A stretch of DNA of 64,000 nt, from the NCBI GenBank assembly GCA_024742815.1, contig JANSXX010000014.1, positions 1 through 64,000 on the forward strand, given 5' to 3'. Both the position numbers and the translations under genes were made by a program. Below the pieces are notes generated by a model that had not been told where the DNA came from, searched no databases, and was given only the letters and a program-made list of their open reading frames with translations. Position 1 is the first letter of the stretch; every line of letters begins with the position of its first letter. The DNA comes from HXMU1420-13 sp024742815. Its GTDB lineage: Bacteria > Bacteroidota > Rhodothermia > Balneolales > Balneolaceae. Shown one piece after another: positions 34,445-43,521 of this stretch.

Positions 34445-36156
34445 TGTCTGGCCTTTATTCCATTATATCTAAAGATTTACAGATACCCGCGAAAAACTAT
34501 AATAGAATGTTTAGCTCAAAATTCGAGCATTGCATTAATGAAGAGATTCATCATCACTCGATGGCCTTTGGACGATCTGTAATAAATACAATTCCTAGAG
34601 ACCGACTTCTAGAAGAATCTGAATCTTATGTTTTTGGCTTAGAAGGAGTTCTGTTTAACCGACAAATAATTTCAAAAGACTTAAATGCGGTTTTCCTTGA
34701 AGAAGGCATAAATTTCATAACTCGCTTAGAAGGTCAATTTTCTGGATTCTTTTACCATAAACCTTCAGCTAAATTCTATGTTTTTACAGATCAACTTTCG
34801 ACAAAACCGATTTATTACTACTACGATAAAAGAAAGTCTCTTTTTTGCTTTTCTTCTGAATGTAAGTTCATTTCCTCGTTGTTATTCGAGCTAAAACTAG
34901 CATGTACTATTAACATCGATTCATTAAAAATGCTTCTAGGATTTGGTTATTTATTGAATGACAATACTCCAATTAATGAGGCAAAGAAGTTGCCTTATGG
35001 ATCCATTCTTGAGCTAAACATGCATTCATTTGATTTGTCAATAAAAAAATATTTTCAAATTTCTAAAGCTCATAATGATTTATCCTTAGAAGAAAATATT
35101 TCAAAAATAGATGAACTATTATTAGAGGCAGTTAGTAACGAATGGAAAATTACAGAATTACATTGCGATGCAAATCTTAGCCATTTAAGTGGTGGTTTAG
35201 ATTCAAGGGTAAACCTATTAATAGCCCATGAACTCGGATTTCGAAACTTACATACCATTACTTTTTCACACAAAGGTACATTAGATGAAATAGTGGCTTC
35301 AGAAATTGCAAACGATATACAAACAGTTCATAATTTTTATGAATTAAACGAACAATTTTTACATGCTCCCATCAAGAATTTTATTCAGGCAAATGATGGT
35401 GTTAATCTATTTTATAATGCAGCACATACATTTACAGTAACTAATCATTATCAATTACAAAAAGTAGGTGCTGTACATACAGGTCAAATAGGTGATGTGC
35501 TATTTGGTTCATTTTCAAATCGACCACCAATTAATAGAGATTATATTCAAAAGCTTGCTTTTCGCTTTGACCCTGAAATATTTTTTAGCATTAATGATGT
35601 AGAAAATTACATTGAGCCATACATTAAAGATGGCGGTGCTGAATTGTTTTCATTAGAACAAAGGCAAATAAATGGAACTATGTCTGGAGATAGAATTGTG
35701 TCTCATTTAGTAGATCACCTTTCACCATTTTATAATCGAAAGTTGCTTGAATTTTGTTATTCCATACCCGATCGATTTAAAAAAAATGAACAGATCTATT
35801 TGGAATGGTTTAATCGATATCATCCGAAAATCTCCGAGTTTAGATGGCAAAAAAACGGGTTCAAACCTACTTCAGCTTTCAAAGTCAGTTATGGTAATCT
35901 TCAAAAAAAAGTCTTTAAAAAATTGTTTTCGTTATTTGGTAGATCTTATCAGAATATGAATCCATTTCAATATTGGTTCGAACAGTCTGATTCCACAATA
36001 AAACTATATGATTCTTACAGAGAAGAAATAAGTACATCCTCAATAGATGACGAACTAAAGCGACTTTTATTAACTACCTATTCTAAAGGCAAAGCCATTG
36101 ATAAAATGACTGCTATTTCTGTATTTCACACTATAAAACTATACTCAAAAACCTAA
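34444..36156 (+). CDS. Asparagine-synthase-like amidotransferase lacking the glutaminase cysteine
   Basis: 570 residues. An N-terminal class II glutaminase-like domain (GLEGVLFN, FYVFTDQLSTKPIYYYY) precedes an AsnB-type synthetase domain with PP-loop SGGLDSRVNLL near residue 250. AsnB begins MC, but this protein begins MSGLYSI, so the nucleophile Cys2 is replaced by Ser and glutamine hydrolysis is not expected. It may use free ammonia or another amine, for example to amidate a sugar carboxylate. It is the last gene of the glycan block, AT-rich like its neighbours. Confidence 0.82.
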   Translation: MSGLYSIISKDLQIPAKNYNRMFSSKFEHCINEEIHHHSMAFGRSVINTIPRDRLLEESESYVFGLEGVLFNRQIISKDLNAVFLEEGINFITRLEGQFSGFFYHKPSAKFYVFTDQLSTKPIYYYYDKRKSLFCFSSECKFISSLLFELKLACTINIDSLKMLLGFGYLLNDNTPINEAKKLPYGSILELNMHSFDLSIKKYFQISKAHNDLSLEENISKIDELLLEAVSNEWKITELHCDANLSHLSGGLDSRVNLLIAHELGFRNLHTITFSHKGTLDEIVASEIANDIQTVHNFYELNEQFLHAPIKNFIQANDGVNLFYNAAHTFTVTNHYQLQKVGAVHTGQIGDVLFGSFSNRPPINRDYIQKLAFRFDPEIFFSINDVENYIEPYIKDGGAELFSLEQRQINGTMSGDRIVSHLVDHLSPFYNRKLLEFCYSIPDRFKKNEQIYLEWFNRYHPKISEFRWQKNGFKPTSAFKVSYGNLQKKVFKKLFSLFGRSYQNMNPFQYWFEQSDSTIKLYDSYREEISTSSIDDELKRLLLTTYSKGKAIDKMTAISVFHTIKLYSKT

Positions 36157-36213
36157 GATAAGCTCAGTTTTTGAACCATTGTTACCTTATTTTTGAACAA
36201 AAAAATTATTAGA

Positions 36214-37473
36214 ATGGCTAAAGCCAAATACTCCACCCACCTCGGTATGGTGGACATTTTACCCGGTGAAGTTGAAAAATGGAGAGCTCTAGAAGCAATT
36301 ATTCACGAAGAGGCTGCTCGATATAACTTCGAAGAAATCAGAACTCCGATTATGGAGCAAACCGAACTGATTAAGCGCGGTGTAGGGCAACTTACAGATA
36401 TTGTTACCAAAGAGATTTTTGCATTTACAAAGGGTGATAGCCATTATGTGCTTCGGCCGGAATTAACAGCGCCGGTGGTACGCGCATTTGTGCAACATCA
36501 TTTAGCACAGCGTGGTGGAGCGCAAAAACTGTACTATATCGGACCAATGTTTCGGGCTGAACGGCCACAGAAAGGTCGACAGCGACAGTTTCACCAATTT
36601 GGACTGGAAGTAATTGGCAGCGATGATCCGATCGCTGATGTAGAATGCATCTCTTTCATGATGCGCATTTACCAACGAATTGGGATCAAAAACTTCACGC
36701 TTAAATTGAATTCGGTGGGTGATCCGGAAAGCCGGGAAGCTTACAAATCGGTATTACGTGAATATCTGCGACCAAATTTCGAGAAGCTTAGTGAACTCTC
36801 GAAAACTCGCTTCGAGAAAAATCCAATGCGTATTCTCGATTCCAAAGAACCGGAAGATCAGGAGTTTATCCAAAATGCACCGGTAATTAGTGATCATCTC
36901 AATGAAGACTCTGCAACGCATTTTAATTTGGTGTGCAAGTATTTGGATATGCGTGGCATTGAATATGTAATCGATCCTTTACTCGTTCGCGGAATGGATT
37001 ATTACACCCGCACTGCTTTTGAGCTAACCAGTCCTGATTTAGGCTCGCAGGATGCACTTGCCGGCGGTGGCAGGTACGATTTACTGGTAGAAGAAATTGG
37101 TGGGCAACCGACTCCCGCCGTCGGATTTGCAGCAGGAATGGAGCGCTTACTCATTGCCTGCGAAGAACTAGACATAAAACTAGCAGACGAAAAATCGATT
37201 GATGTATTTATGGTTTGTTTAGGTGATGCAGCCAGAGATTGGGTGATTGGCCAGCTTCCTAAATTCCGAGAGCACGGTATTTCTGCAACAATGGACTATA
37301 AAGGGCGCTCGATGAAGGCTCAGATGAAGGAGGCGAATCGACAGAATGCGCGGTTCGCATTTATTGTGGGTGATAATGAACTAGAAGCCGGAAAATTTGT
37401 CTTCCGAAACATGATTGAAAGTACCGAACAGCAGTTATCTGTGGATGAAATTATCGCTCAATTTAAAGACTGA
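36214..37473 (+). CDS. hisS: Histidyl-tRNA synthetase
   Basis: 419 residues from ATG 36214; an in-frame TTG at 36193 is less likely. Class II motif 2 (GPMFRAERPQKGRQRQFHQFG), motif 3 (GFAAGMERLLIA), the His-binding GGGRYDLLVEEIGG and the C-terminal anticodon-binding domain (STMDYKGRSMKAQMKEANRQ) are all present. It charges tRNA-His. A return to less AT-rich coding bases here marks the end of the glycan block. Confidence 0.96.
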   Translation: MAKAKYSTHLGMVDILPGEVEKWRALEAIIHEEAARYNFEEIRTPIMEQTELIKRGVGQLTDIVTKEIFAFTKGDSHYVLRPELTAPVVRAFVQHHLAQRGGAQKLYYIGPMFRAERPQKGRQRQFHQFGLEVIGSDDPIADVECISFMMRIYQRIGIKNFTLKLNSVGDPESREAYKSVLREYLRPNFEKLSELSKTRFEKNPMRILDSKEPEDQEFIQNAPVISDHLNEDSATHFNLVCKYLDMRGIEYVIDPLLVRGMDYYTRTAFELTSPDLGSQDALAGGGRYDLLVEEIGGQPTPAVGFAAGMERLLIACEELDIKLADEKSIDVFMVCLGDAARDWVIGQLPKFREHGISATMDYKGRSMKAQMKEANRQNARFAFIVGDNELEAGKFVFRNMIESTEQQLSVDEIIAQFKD

Positions 37474-37488
37474 TTTAAATTGATTTTT

Positions 37489-39576
37489 CTATTCGTACTC
37501 AAGTTGAGTTTTGAGCTGATCAATGTCTTTGGGGTAGCCTAAAATCGAAAGAATATCGCCGGACTGAAGTTTCGTTTTTCCTTTTGGGATGATAATTTCG
37601 CTGTTTCGTTCGATGATGGTAACCAAACACTCTCCGGGCAAATCAAGATCCATCAGGCGTTTACCGATCCAGTCTTCTACTTTAGTATGTTCAACCAATC
37701 GAATATTTATGAATCGCTCGTCGGTTAATAATACCTGCTTCATCGCCTTTTCGATTTTCGCACTTTTCCAACGCTCGAGGAATCCCTCTGCTTCAATTAG
37801 TTCTGCAAGATGGCCAATAATTCGCATATGAAGTAGAGGCTTATCTTTTGGTGTGGCTAAGAAAATAATGGCGAATGCCTTTTTCTCTTCTTTATCTAAC
37901 TTGAAGTCAATTCCCTTGGAAGAGTGAACCGCAAGCATTTCCGGAATCTTTACCTTATTCAACTGTACGTATTTGAAGAAAACGCCATCTTTCATTTCGA
38001 TGAAATTATCTTCAAAATCGGTTAGGTGTGCGCGAAGCATATCACGATCAAGCTTTAATCGCTGATTGAGCATCAATGTGGATCTAAGCATCAACCTTTC
38101 GATGTCGGTTTGATCCTCTTCCACATGCATCATTATTGATCGAGCGATCACTTCCTGATAAGTGAGTGAATTGTTCAGGTTTTTTTCGTTGATGATAGTC
38201 ATCAATTCGTGCTCCAACGCTTCATATCGTAGCTGCCCCAATCGCGCATGGATATGATAAATAGCTCCCTGCCGTTTCACGTTTCCATGCGCATAGTAGA
38301 AATACCATCCAATACAGAAAATTATCAGCGTACCGGTCAATCCAACTGCCAATAATCCCATTTCTGCCACTAACCATAAAGAAATGATCATTCCGGCAAT
38401 TTGTAACCAAGGATAAAACGGCGATTTGTAACCAGGTTTATACGCCTCGATTCTACTTTCCCGCATCACAATTACGGACAGATTAAGCAGACAAAACAAC
38501 AACAATTGAAAAGCACTTGCCAGTTTCGCTACGGCTTCTACATCAAACAGAAGAAGTACTGCCGCCATGATTAATGTTGTGACAATTACAGCGATATGAG
38601 GAGTTTTAAACTTTCCAATGTTTTGGAAAATTGGGCTTAACAAACCATCGCGACTCATTGCCAACGGATATCGAGAAGCAGACATAATGCCGGCATTTCC
38701 GGTTGAAGCAAAAGCAGCGATTGCCGCAATAACGATGAGTAATAATCCTACTGACCCGGGCAAGAACGTCATTACCCGCTCGCCAGCATCAGCTACCGGA
38801 GTTAGGCTATCGAAAAGTTCATCAGCAGGGAGAACCTTAATCATGATAAATACGCCAACTACATACACAACACTTGCAGTAACCAAGGAGAGTATCATAC
38901 CCAAAGGAATGGAGCGATCAGGATTTTGAACTTCCTCTGCAATACTTGCTACTTTAGTGAGTCCGGCATACGACACAAAAACCAAACCGATGGTAGCTAC
39001 AAATCCATTAATACCATTCGTAAAGAAATTCTGATCTCGAAGTGGTGGCAGGAAATTATCGGTTCCATAAATGAAGTTAAGCCCCATTATGAGGAAGTAA
39101 GCCATTATCAGCACCAAAGCAGCCACTAAAACTCGTTGGAGAACCGCAGTTTCTTTAGCGCCAAATACGTTCAATAATCCAAATGCAAAAGTAAGCACCA
39201 ACGCCAGCGGAAGCATAGGTACATCCACAAAAATTGTGAGATAGGCTCCCATCCCGATTAATGCAAAGGCGCTCTTAAATATTAGTGCGAACCATGAACC
39301 AAGCCCTCCTATGGTTCCCATTAATGGGCCCAAACTCCTATCTAAAAAATAATAGGCACCGCCGGCTTTAGGCATCGCAGTAGAAAGTTCTGCCACACTA
39401 AGCATCGAGGGTAAAATCAAAAAACCGGCCGCCAAATAAGCAAATGCTACCGAATTCCCCGTTTCCATAGCAGCAATTCCCGGAAGTAGGAAAAACCCTG
39501 AACTAAACATAGCCCCCGTACTAACAGCGTATACATCAAATACAGTAAGTTTTTTCGATAGCTTATCGTGGCTCAT
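37489..39576 (-). CDS. APC-family permease with EIIA-like and RCK_C-like tail
   Basis: 695 residues. About twelve membrane helices (residues 10-430) form an APC amino-acid/polyamine-type transporter (STGAMFSSGFFLLPG, PKAGGAYYFLDRSLGP, VASIAEEVQNP). The cytoplasmic tail has a linker helix, then a region resembling PTS EIIA type 2 (FAIIFLATPKDKPLLHMRIIGHLAELIE), and ends in an RCK_C-like fold (LQSGDILSILGYPKDID). The EIIA active-site histidine of the usual IPH motif is not apparent. Substrate unknown. Tandem paralogue of the next gene. Confidence 0.82.
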   Translation of the reverse strand: MSHDKLSKKLTVFDVYAVSTGAMFSSGFFLLPGIAAMETGNSVAFAYLAAGFLILPSMLSVAELSTAMPKAGGAYYFLDRSLGPLMGTIGGLGSWFALIFKSAFALIGMGAYLTIFVDVPMLPLALVLTFAFGLLNVFGAKETAVLQRVLVAALVLIMAYFLIMGLNFIYGTDNFLPPLRDQNFFTNGINGFVATIGLVFVSYAGLTKVASIAEEVQNPDRSIPLGMILSLVTASVVYVVGVFIMIKVLPADELFDSLTPVADAGERVMTFLPGSVGLLLIVIAAIAAFASTGNAGIMSASRYPLAMSRDGLLSPIFQNIGKFKTPHIAVIVTTLIMAAVLLLFDVEAVAKLASAFQLLLFCLLNLSVIVMRESRIEAYKPGYKSPFYPWLQIAGMIISLWLVAEMGLLAVGLTGTLIIFCIGWYFYYAHGNVKRQGAIYHIHARLGQLRYEALEHELMTIINEKNLNNSLTYQEVIARSIMMHVEEDQTDIERLMLRSTLMLNQRLKLDRDMLRAHLTDFEDNFIEMKDGVFFKYVQLNKVKIPEMLAVHSSKGIDFKLDKEEKKAFAIIFLATPKDKPLLHMRIIGHLAELIEAEGFLERWKSAKIEKAMKQVLLTDERFINIRLVEHTKVEDWIGKRLMDLDLPGECLVTIIERNSEIIIPKGKTKLQSGDILSILGYPKDIDQLKTQLEYE

Positions 39577-39726
39577 TCCAAAGAATCTTTTTTAATGCGT
39601 GCAATTGTCCTTCCGGCCAATAATACACTTATTAATCGATAATACTGATTAGTATCTGTAGTAAATGCTAAAAGCAGCTTTTTGCTGGGGAAAATTAATG
39701 AACAGTAAAACTTTAGCAATGATTGG

Positions 39727-41817
39727 TTAATAATCAAGCTGTTGTTTTAATACCTCTATGTCTTTTGGATATCCCAGAATGGATAGTACATCACCAGATT
39801 TAAGCTTCGTTTTTCCTTTTGGAATTACAATATCACCATCTCTTTCTATGATAGCGATCAAGCATTCACCGGGCAAACTTACATCCATAATCGCTTTATT
39901 GATCCAATCCTCAGATGGAGTATGCTCCTGAAGACGAACATTTATAAATCGTTCATCTGTGAGTAACACGTTCTTTAAATCTTTTTCATTTTCTGCTTTT
40001 TCCCATCTTCCCAGGAATTCTTCAGCTTCAATCAATTCCGCCAAATGTCCTATGATACGCATATGCAGCAATGGTCTATCTGTCGGGGTTACCAGAAAAA
40101 TTAAAGCAACTGCCTGTTCTTCTATGCCTGCCAATTCTATGTTAATTCCCTTCTTGGATTGAATGGCAATCATTTCGGGGATGGCAATGTTATCTGCTTG
40201 CACGTATTTGAAGAACACCCCTTCTTTTAACTTGGTGAAGTTTTTCGATACATCCAGAAGTCTGTCTTTTAAGAAATCCCGCTCTAAATTTAACCTTCGA
40301 TCTAGCTGAATGGCGGCTTTGGAAACCAATCGGTTAAAATCTGTTTGTTGATCGGATGCCTGAATCACCGTTGCACGTGCGATCACTTCCTCGTAAGTAA
40401 GTGCGCTATTTAGGTTTTTCTCATTAAAGATGGTCATTAATTCATGTTCCAATGCTTCATATCGAAGCTGACCCAACCTTGCATGGATGTGATAAATGGC
40501 TCCCTGACGCTTCACTTTGCCATGCGAGTAGTAGAAATACCAGCCAATACATACGATGATCATCGTGCCTGTTAGCCCAACGGCAAGTAATCCCATTTCG
40601 GCCACTAACCATACCGATATAATCATTCCTGCAATTTGCACCCATGGGTACCAAGGCGATTTATAACCCGGCTTGTAAGCCTCGATCTTACTCTCGCGCA
40701 TCACAATTACCGAGAGATTGATCAAAAAGAACAGCAATAACTGAAAGGCACTAGCCAGTTTAGCAACTGCTTCCACATCAAAGAGAAGTAAAACAAGCAG
40801 CATTACACCTGTAGTGATTAATACAGAAATATGTGGAGTGCCAAACTTTCCAATCTTGCCAATTTTAGCGCTCACCAAATTATCACGACTCATCGCTAAC
40901 GGATACCGTGAAGCCGACATAATTCCGGCATTTCCGGTGGAAGCAAATGCCGCGATTGCAGCAATAACAACTAATAACAATCCCGAATTACCCGGTAGAA
41001 AATCGAGAATTACCTTACCGGCATCTGCAACCGGTGTAAGGCTTGCAAATAACTCATCTGCAGGTAGAACATTCACCATGATATAAACACCGGCTACATA
41101 CACAACGCTAGCGGTAAGTAAAGATAGCATCATACCCAAAGGAATTACCTTATCCGGATTTTGAACTTCCTCTGCTATACTCGTGGCTTTGGTAAGTCCT
41201 GCATAAGAAACAAAAACTAAACCTATGGTAGCTACGAACCCATTAATCCCATTTGTAAAAAAGTTTTGCTCCCTCATTTCGGGCAAGGGATTTTGTGCAA
41301 TGTACATATAGTTCAAGCCTTGAATTACAAAAAAGGCCATAATTACCACTAACGAAGCCACTAAAATTCGCTGAAGAAGCGCTGTTTCTTTCGCTCCAAA
41401 AATATTGAGCAACCCAAAAGCGACGGTTAACACCAAGGCAAGAGGTAAGATAGGTAAATCAACAAAGAGCGTTAAGTACGCGCCCATCCCAATAAGAGCG
41501 AATGCACTTTTAAAAACTAAGGCCACCCAGGAGCCTAAGCCACCAATTGTTCCTATTAACGGTCCAAGACTTCTATCCAGAAAATAGTACGTACCTCCGG
41601 CTTTGGGCATGGCTGTCGAAAGTTCCGCAACGCTAAACATAGAAGGTAAAATGAGAAATGCAGCAGCCAAATAAGCTAAATAAACCGCGTTACCGGTTTC
41701 CATTGCCGCTAAGCCGGGTAAAAGAAAAAACCCAGAGCTGAACATTGCACCCGTACTTACCGCGTATAAATCGAAAAGCGTAAGTTTTTTTGATAGTTTT
41801 GCCTTAGTACCTGCCAT
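39727..41817 (-). CDS. APC-family permease with EIIA-like and RCK_C-like tail, second copy
   Basis: 696 residues, highly similar along its whole length to the gene at 37489-39576, including the transporter core, the EIIA-like region (ALIFLVTPTDRPLLHMRI) and the terminal RCK_C-like segment (LKSGDVLSILGYPKDIE). The pair is a tandem duplication. The region between the linker helix and the EIIA-like part has diverged most, suggesting different regulation or ligands. 150 nt separate the copies, leaving room for separate promoters. Confidence 0.82.
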   Translation of the reverse strand: MAGTKAKLSKKLTLFDLYAVSTGAMFSSGFFLLPGLAAMETGNAVYLAYLAAAFLILPSMFSVAELSTAMPKAGGTYYFLDRSLGPLIGTIGGLGSWVALVFKSAFALIGMGAYLTLFVDLPILPLALVLTVAFGLLNIFGAKETALLQRILVASLVVIMAFFVIQGLNYMYIAQNPLPEMREQNFFTNGINGFVATIGLVFVSYAGLTKATSIAEEVQNPDKVIPLGMMLSLLTASVVYVAGVYIMVNVLPADELFASLTPVADAGKVILDFLPGNSGLLLVVIAAIAAFASTGNAGIMSASRYPLAMSRDNLVSAKIGKIGKFGTPHISVLITTGVMLLVLLLFDVEAVAKLASAFQLLLFFLINLSVIVMRESKIEAYKPGYKSPWYPWVQIAGMIISVWLVAEMGLLAVGLTGTMIIVCIGWYFYYSHGKVKRQGAIYHIHARLGQLRYEALEHELMTIFNEKNLNSALTYEEVIARATVIQASDQQTDFNRLVSKAAIQLDRRLNLERDFLKDRLLDVSKNFTKLKEGVFFKYVQADNIAIPEMIAIQSKKGINIELAGIEEQAVALIFLVTPTDRPLLHMRIIGHLAELIEAEEFLGRWEKAENEKDLKNVLLTDERFINVRLQEHTPSEDWINKAIMDVSLPGECLIAIIERDGDIVIPKGKTKLKSGDVLSILGYPKDIEVLKQQLDY

Positions 41818-42301
41818 AAATTTTCTGTTTGCACTATGGTTAAAAAAGCTTGTACGAATAGATAAGTAATTTTTTAGAACACTAGTTCCTACTTTTTGAT
41901 GGAAGTGAAATTATCTCATCCTGCCTGAAAATATATTACTTAGCCAAATTTTATTCTTCTCAAGCACCAAGATTTTTCAAAATTAGGTGCGAGTATAGCG
42001 ACCAAAAGACACCGTTCTGTTTATTGTAACCAGTTATAGCTCGGGATTTTAGAGAATCTTATATGCTTCAAAGTGATTATTACTTCCTTTGAAGCAACAT
42101 CAAATCGAATCTACTGTTTAGAAACCCATTACTAAGTGGATAAATATAGAGCAAAGGCATTATTTCGATAAATCTATTCCTATCTTTGGGCGCCGATTCT
42201 TACTATTCGGCAAACTCACTCAATAATCCTCAAAAACATCTAACCGGTGATATAATTTAGGCACAGGAAAGGTGATGCAGAGAAAATTCGATCATTAAGC
42301 T
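41818..42301. other. Long intergenic region between divergent permease and lysA genes
   Basis: 484 nt without a convincing ORF. It holds a perfect 9-bp inverted repeat at 42065-42095 and a promoter-like TATCTTTG at 42181-42188. A TTG at the right spacing is not seen, so the promoter is weakly supported. An untranslated leader of about 110 nt before lysA has short pairing segments, but I do not recognise a lysine (L-box) riboswitch in it. Confidence 0.5.
42065..42095. repeat. Perfect inverted repeat upstream of lysA
   Basis: GCTTCAAAG / CTTTGAAGC around a 13-nt spacer. No T tract follows on either strand, so it is not an intrinsic terminator. It could be an operator or an RNA hairpin. Confidence 0.45.
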
Positions 42302-43456
42302 ATGTTTCCACAAGAAGTGGTGGGTGCCTTAAAAAAACATAAGACACCTTTTTACTATTACGACACCGAGCTATTACGAACCACCTTACAGCAAATAAAA
42401 ACACAAGGCATCGATCGGGGATATCGTGTTCACTTTGCATTAAAAGCGAATCATCAACCTAAAATTCTCGAAATTATTCGTGAATATGGATTGGATGCCG
42501 ATTGCGTAAGCGGTGGTGAGATTAAACGCGCACTTGAATGTGGATTTACACCTGATCAGATTGCTTTTGCCGGCGTTGGAAAATCTGACGATGAAATTGA
42601 ACTCGCTCTCGATTCCAATATATTTTGCTTTAATGTTGAGTCGCCGCTCGAGCTTGATGTAATCAATGAATTTGCAATCAAGCATAATAAAACTGCTAAT
42701 GTTGCCCTTCGCTTAAACCCCAATGTAAATGCAGAGACGCATCATTATATAACCACGGGATTAAATGAAAATAAGTTTGGGATTCATGAAGATGACCTTG
42801 ATTCGGTATTAGAGAAAATCCCTTCTCTTTCAAATATTAAGTTGATTGGTATTCACTTTCACATTGGTTCGCAGATCGTAAAATTTGAACCTTTTGAGCA
42901 GTTGTGTACGCGTGCCAATGATCTTAATTCTTACATCGAATCGAAAGGGCACACCTTAACTTCCATTAATGTGGGCGGTGGATTTGGCATAAATTACGAT
43001 GCCCCGAATCAATCTTCTGTGCCTGATTTTAGGCGATATTTCGAGATTTTCTCGAGTGCAATCAAACTAAAAGAGCATCAAACCTTACATTTTGAATTAG
43101 GTCGATCGGTGGTTGGGCAATGTGGGAGCTTAATCACCAAAGTGTTGTACACCAAAACCGGCAGAGTAAAAAACTTTGCCGTGGTTGACGCTGGAATGAC
43201 CGAATTACTTCGCCCGGCACTCTATCAAGCGGTGCACAATATTGATGCGTTAACATCCACAAAAGGACAAAAAAAGTATGATGTAGTTGGCCCAATTTGC
43301 GAAAGCTCTGATACCTTCAGAAAAGATCTGGACTTGCCGGAACTTTCGAGAGGTGATCTACTAGCAATACGCAGCTGCGGTGCATACGGCGAGGTAATGC
43401 AAAACCACTACAACCTACGACCGCGTGTTCAGTCACTTTATTCGGATGAGATATAA
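42302..43456 (+). CDS. lysA: Diaminopimelate decarboxylase
   Basis: 384 residues, a fold III PLP enzyme. The PLP lysine is Lys48 in HFALKANH. HFHIGSQI, NVGGGFGINYD, ELGRSVVG and the cysteine motif GPICESSD of LysA follow. It makes L-lysine from meso-diaminopimelate. It is somewhat shorter than typical LysA, mostly at the C-terminus, where RSCGAYGEVM is present. lysC lies 9 kb further on the same strand, beyond a minus-strand block. Carboxynorspermidine decarboxylase is a less likely alternative. Confidence 0.85.
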   Translation: MFPQEVVGALKKHKTPFYYYDTELLRTTLQQIKTQGIDRGYRVHFALKANHQPKILEIIREYGLDADCVSGGEIKRALECGFTPDQIAFAGVGKSDDEIELALDSNIFCFNVESPLELDVINEFAIKHNKTANVALRLNPNVNAETHHYITTGLNENKFGIHEDDLDSVLEKIPSLSNIKLIGIHFHIGSQIVKFEPFEQLCTRANDLNSYIESKGHTLTSINVGGGFGINYDAPNQSSVPDFRRYFEIFSSAIKLKEHQTLHFELGRSVVGQCGSLITKVLYTKTGRVKNFAVVDAGMTELLRPALYQAVHNIDALTSTKGQKKYDVVGPICESSDTFRKDLDLPELSRGDLLAIRSCGAYGEVMQNHYNLRPRVQSLYSDEI

Positions 43457-43486
43457 AAAAACAGACTTCCTCTCCAGAAAGTCTGT
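43453..43486 (-). terminator. Terminator between lysA and the T9SS operon
   Basis: 8-bp stem ACAGACTT / AAGTCTGT with a 10-nt loop. On the minus strand TTTTTTATAT follows, which ends the T9SS operon. It also lies directly after the lysA stop on the plus strand. Confidence 0.85.
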
Positions 43487-43521
43487 CTATTTGGTTTGTT
43501 GGGTTCTATTATTTGGGGGAA

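Noticed and set aside
42189..42301. Lysine riboswitch in the lysA leader
   Set aside because: The leader is about 110 nt and lacks the conserved L-box AGAGGNGC start and the expected set of helices. Too short and not recognisable.
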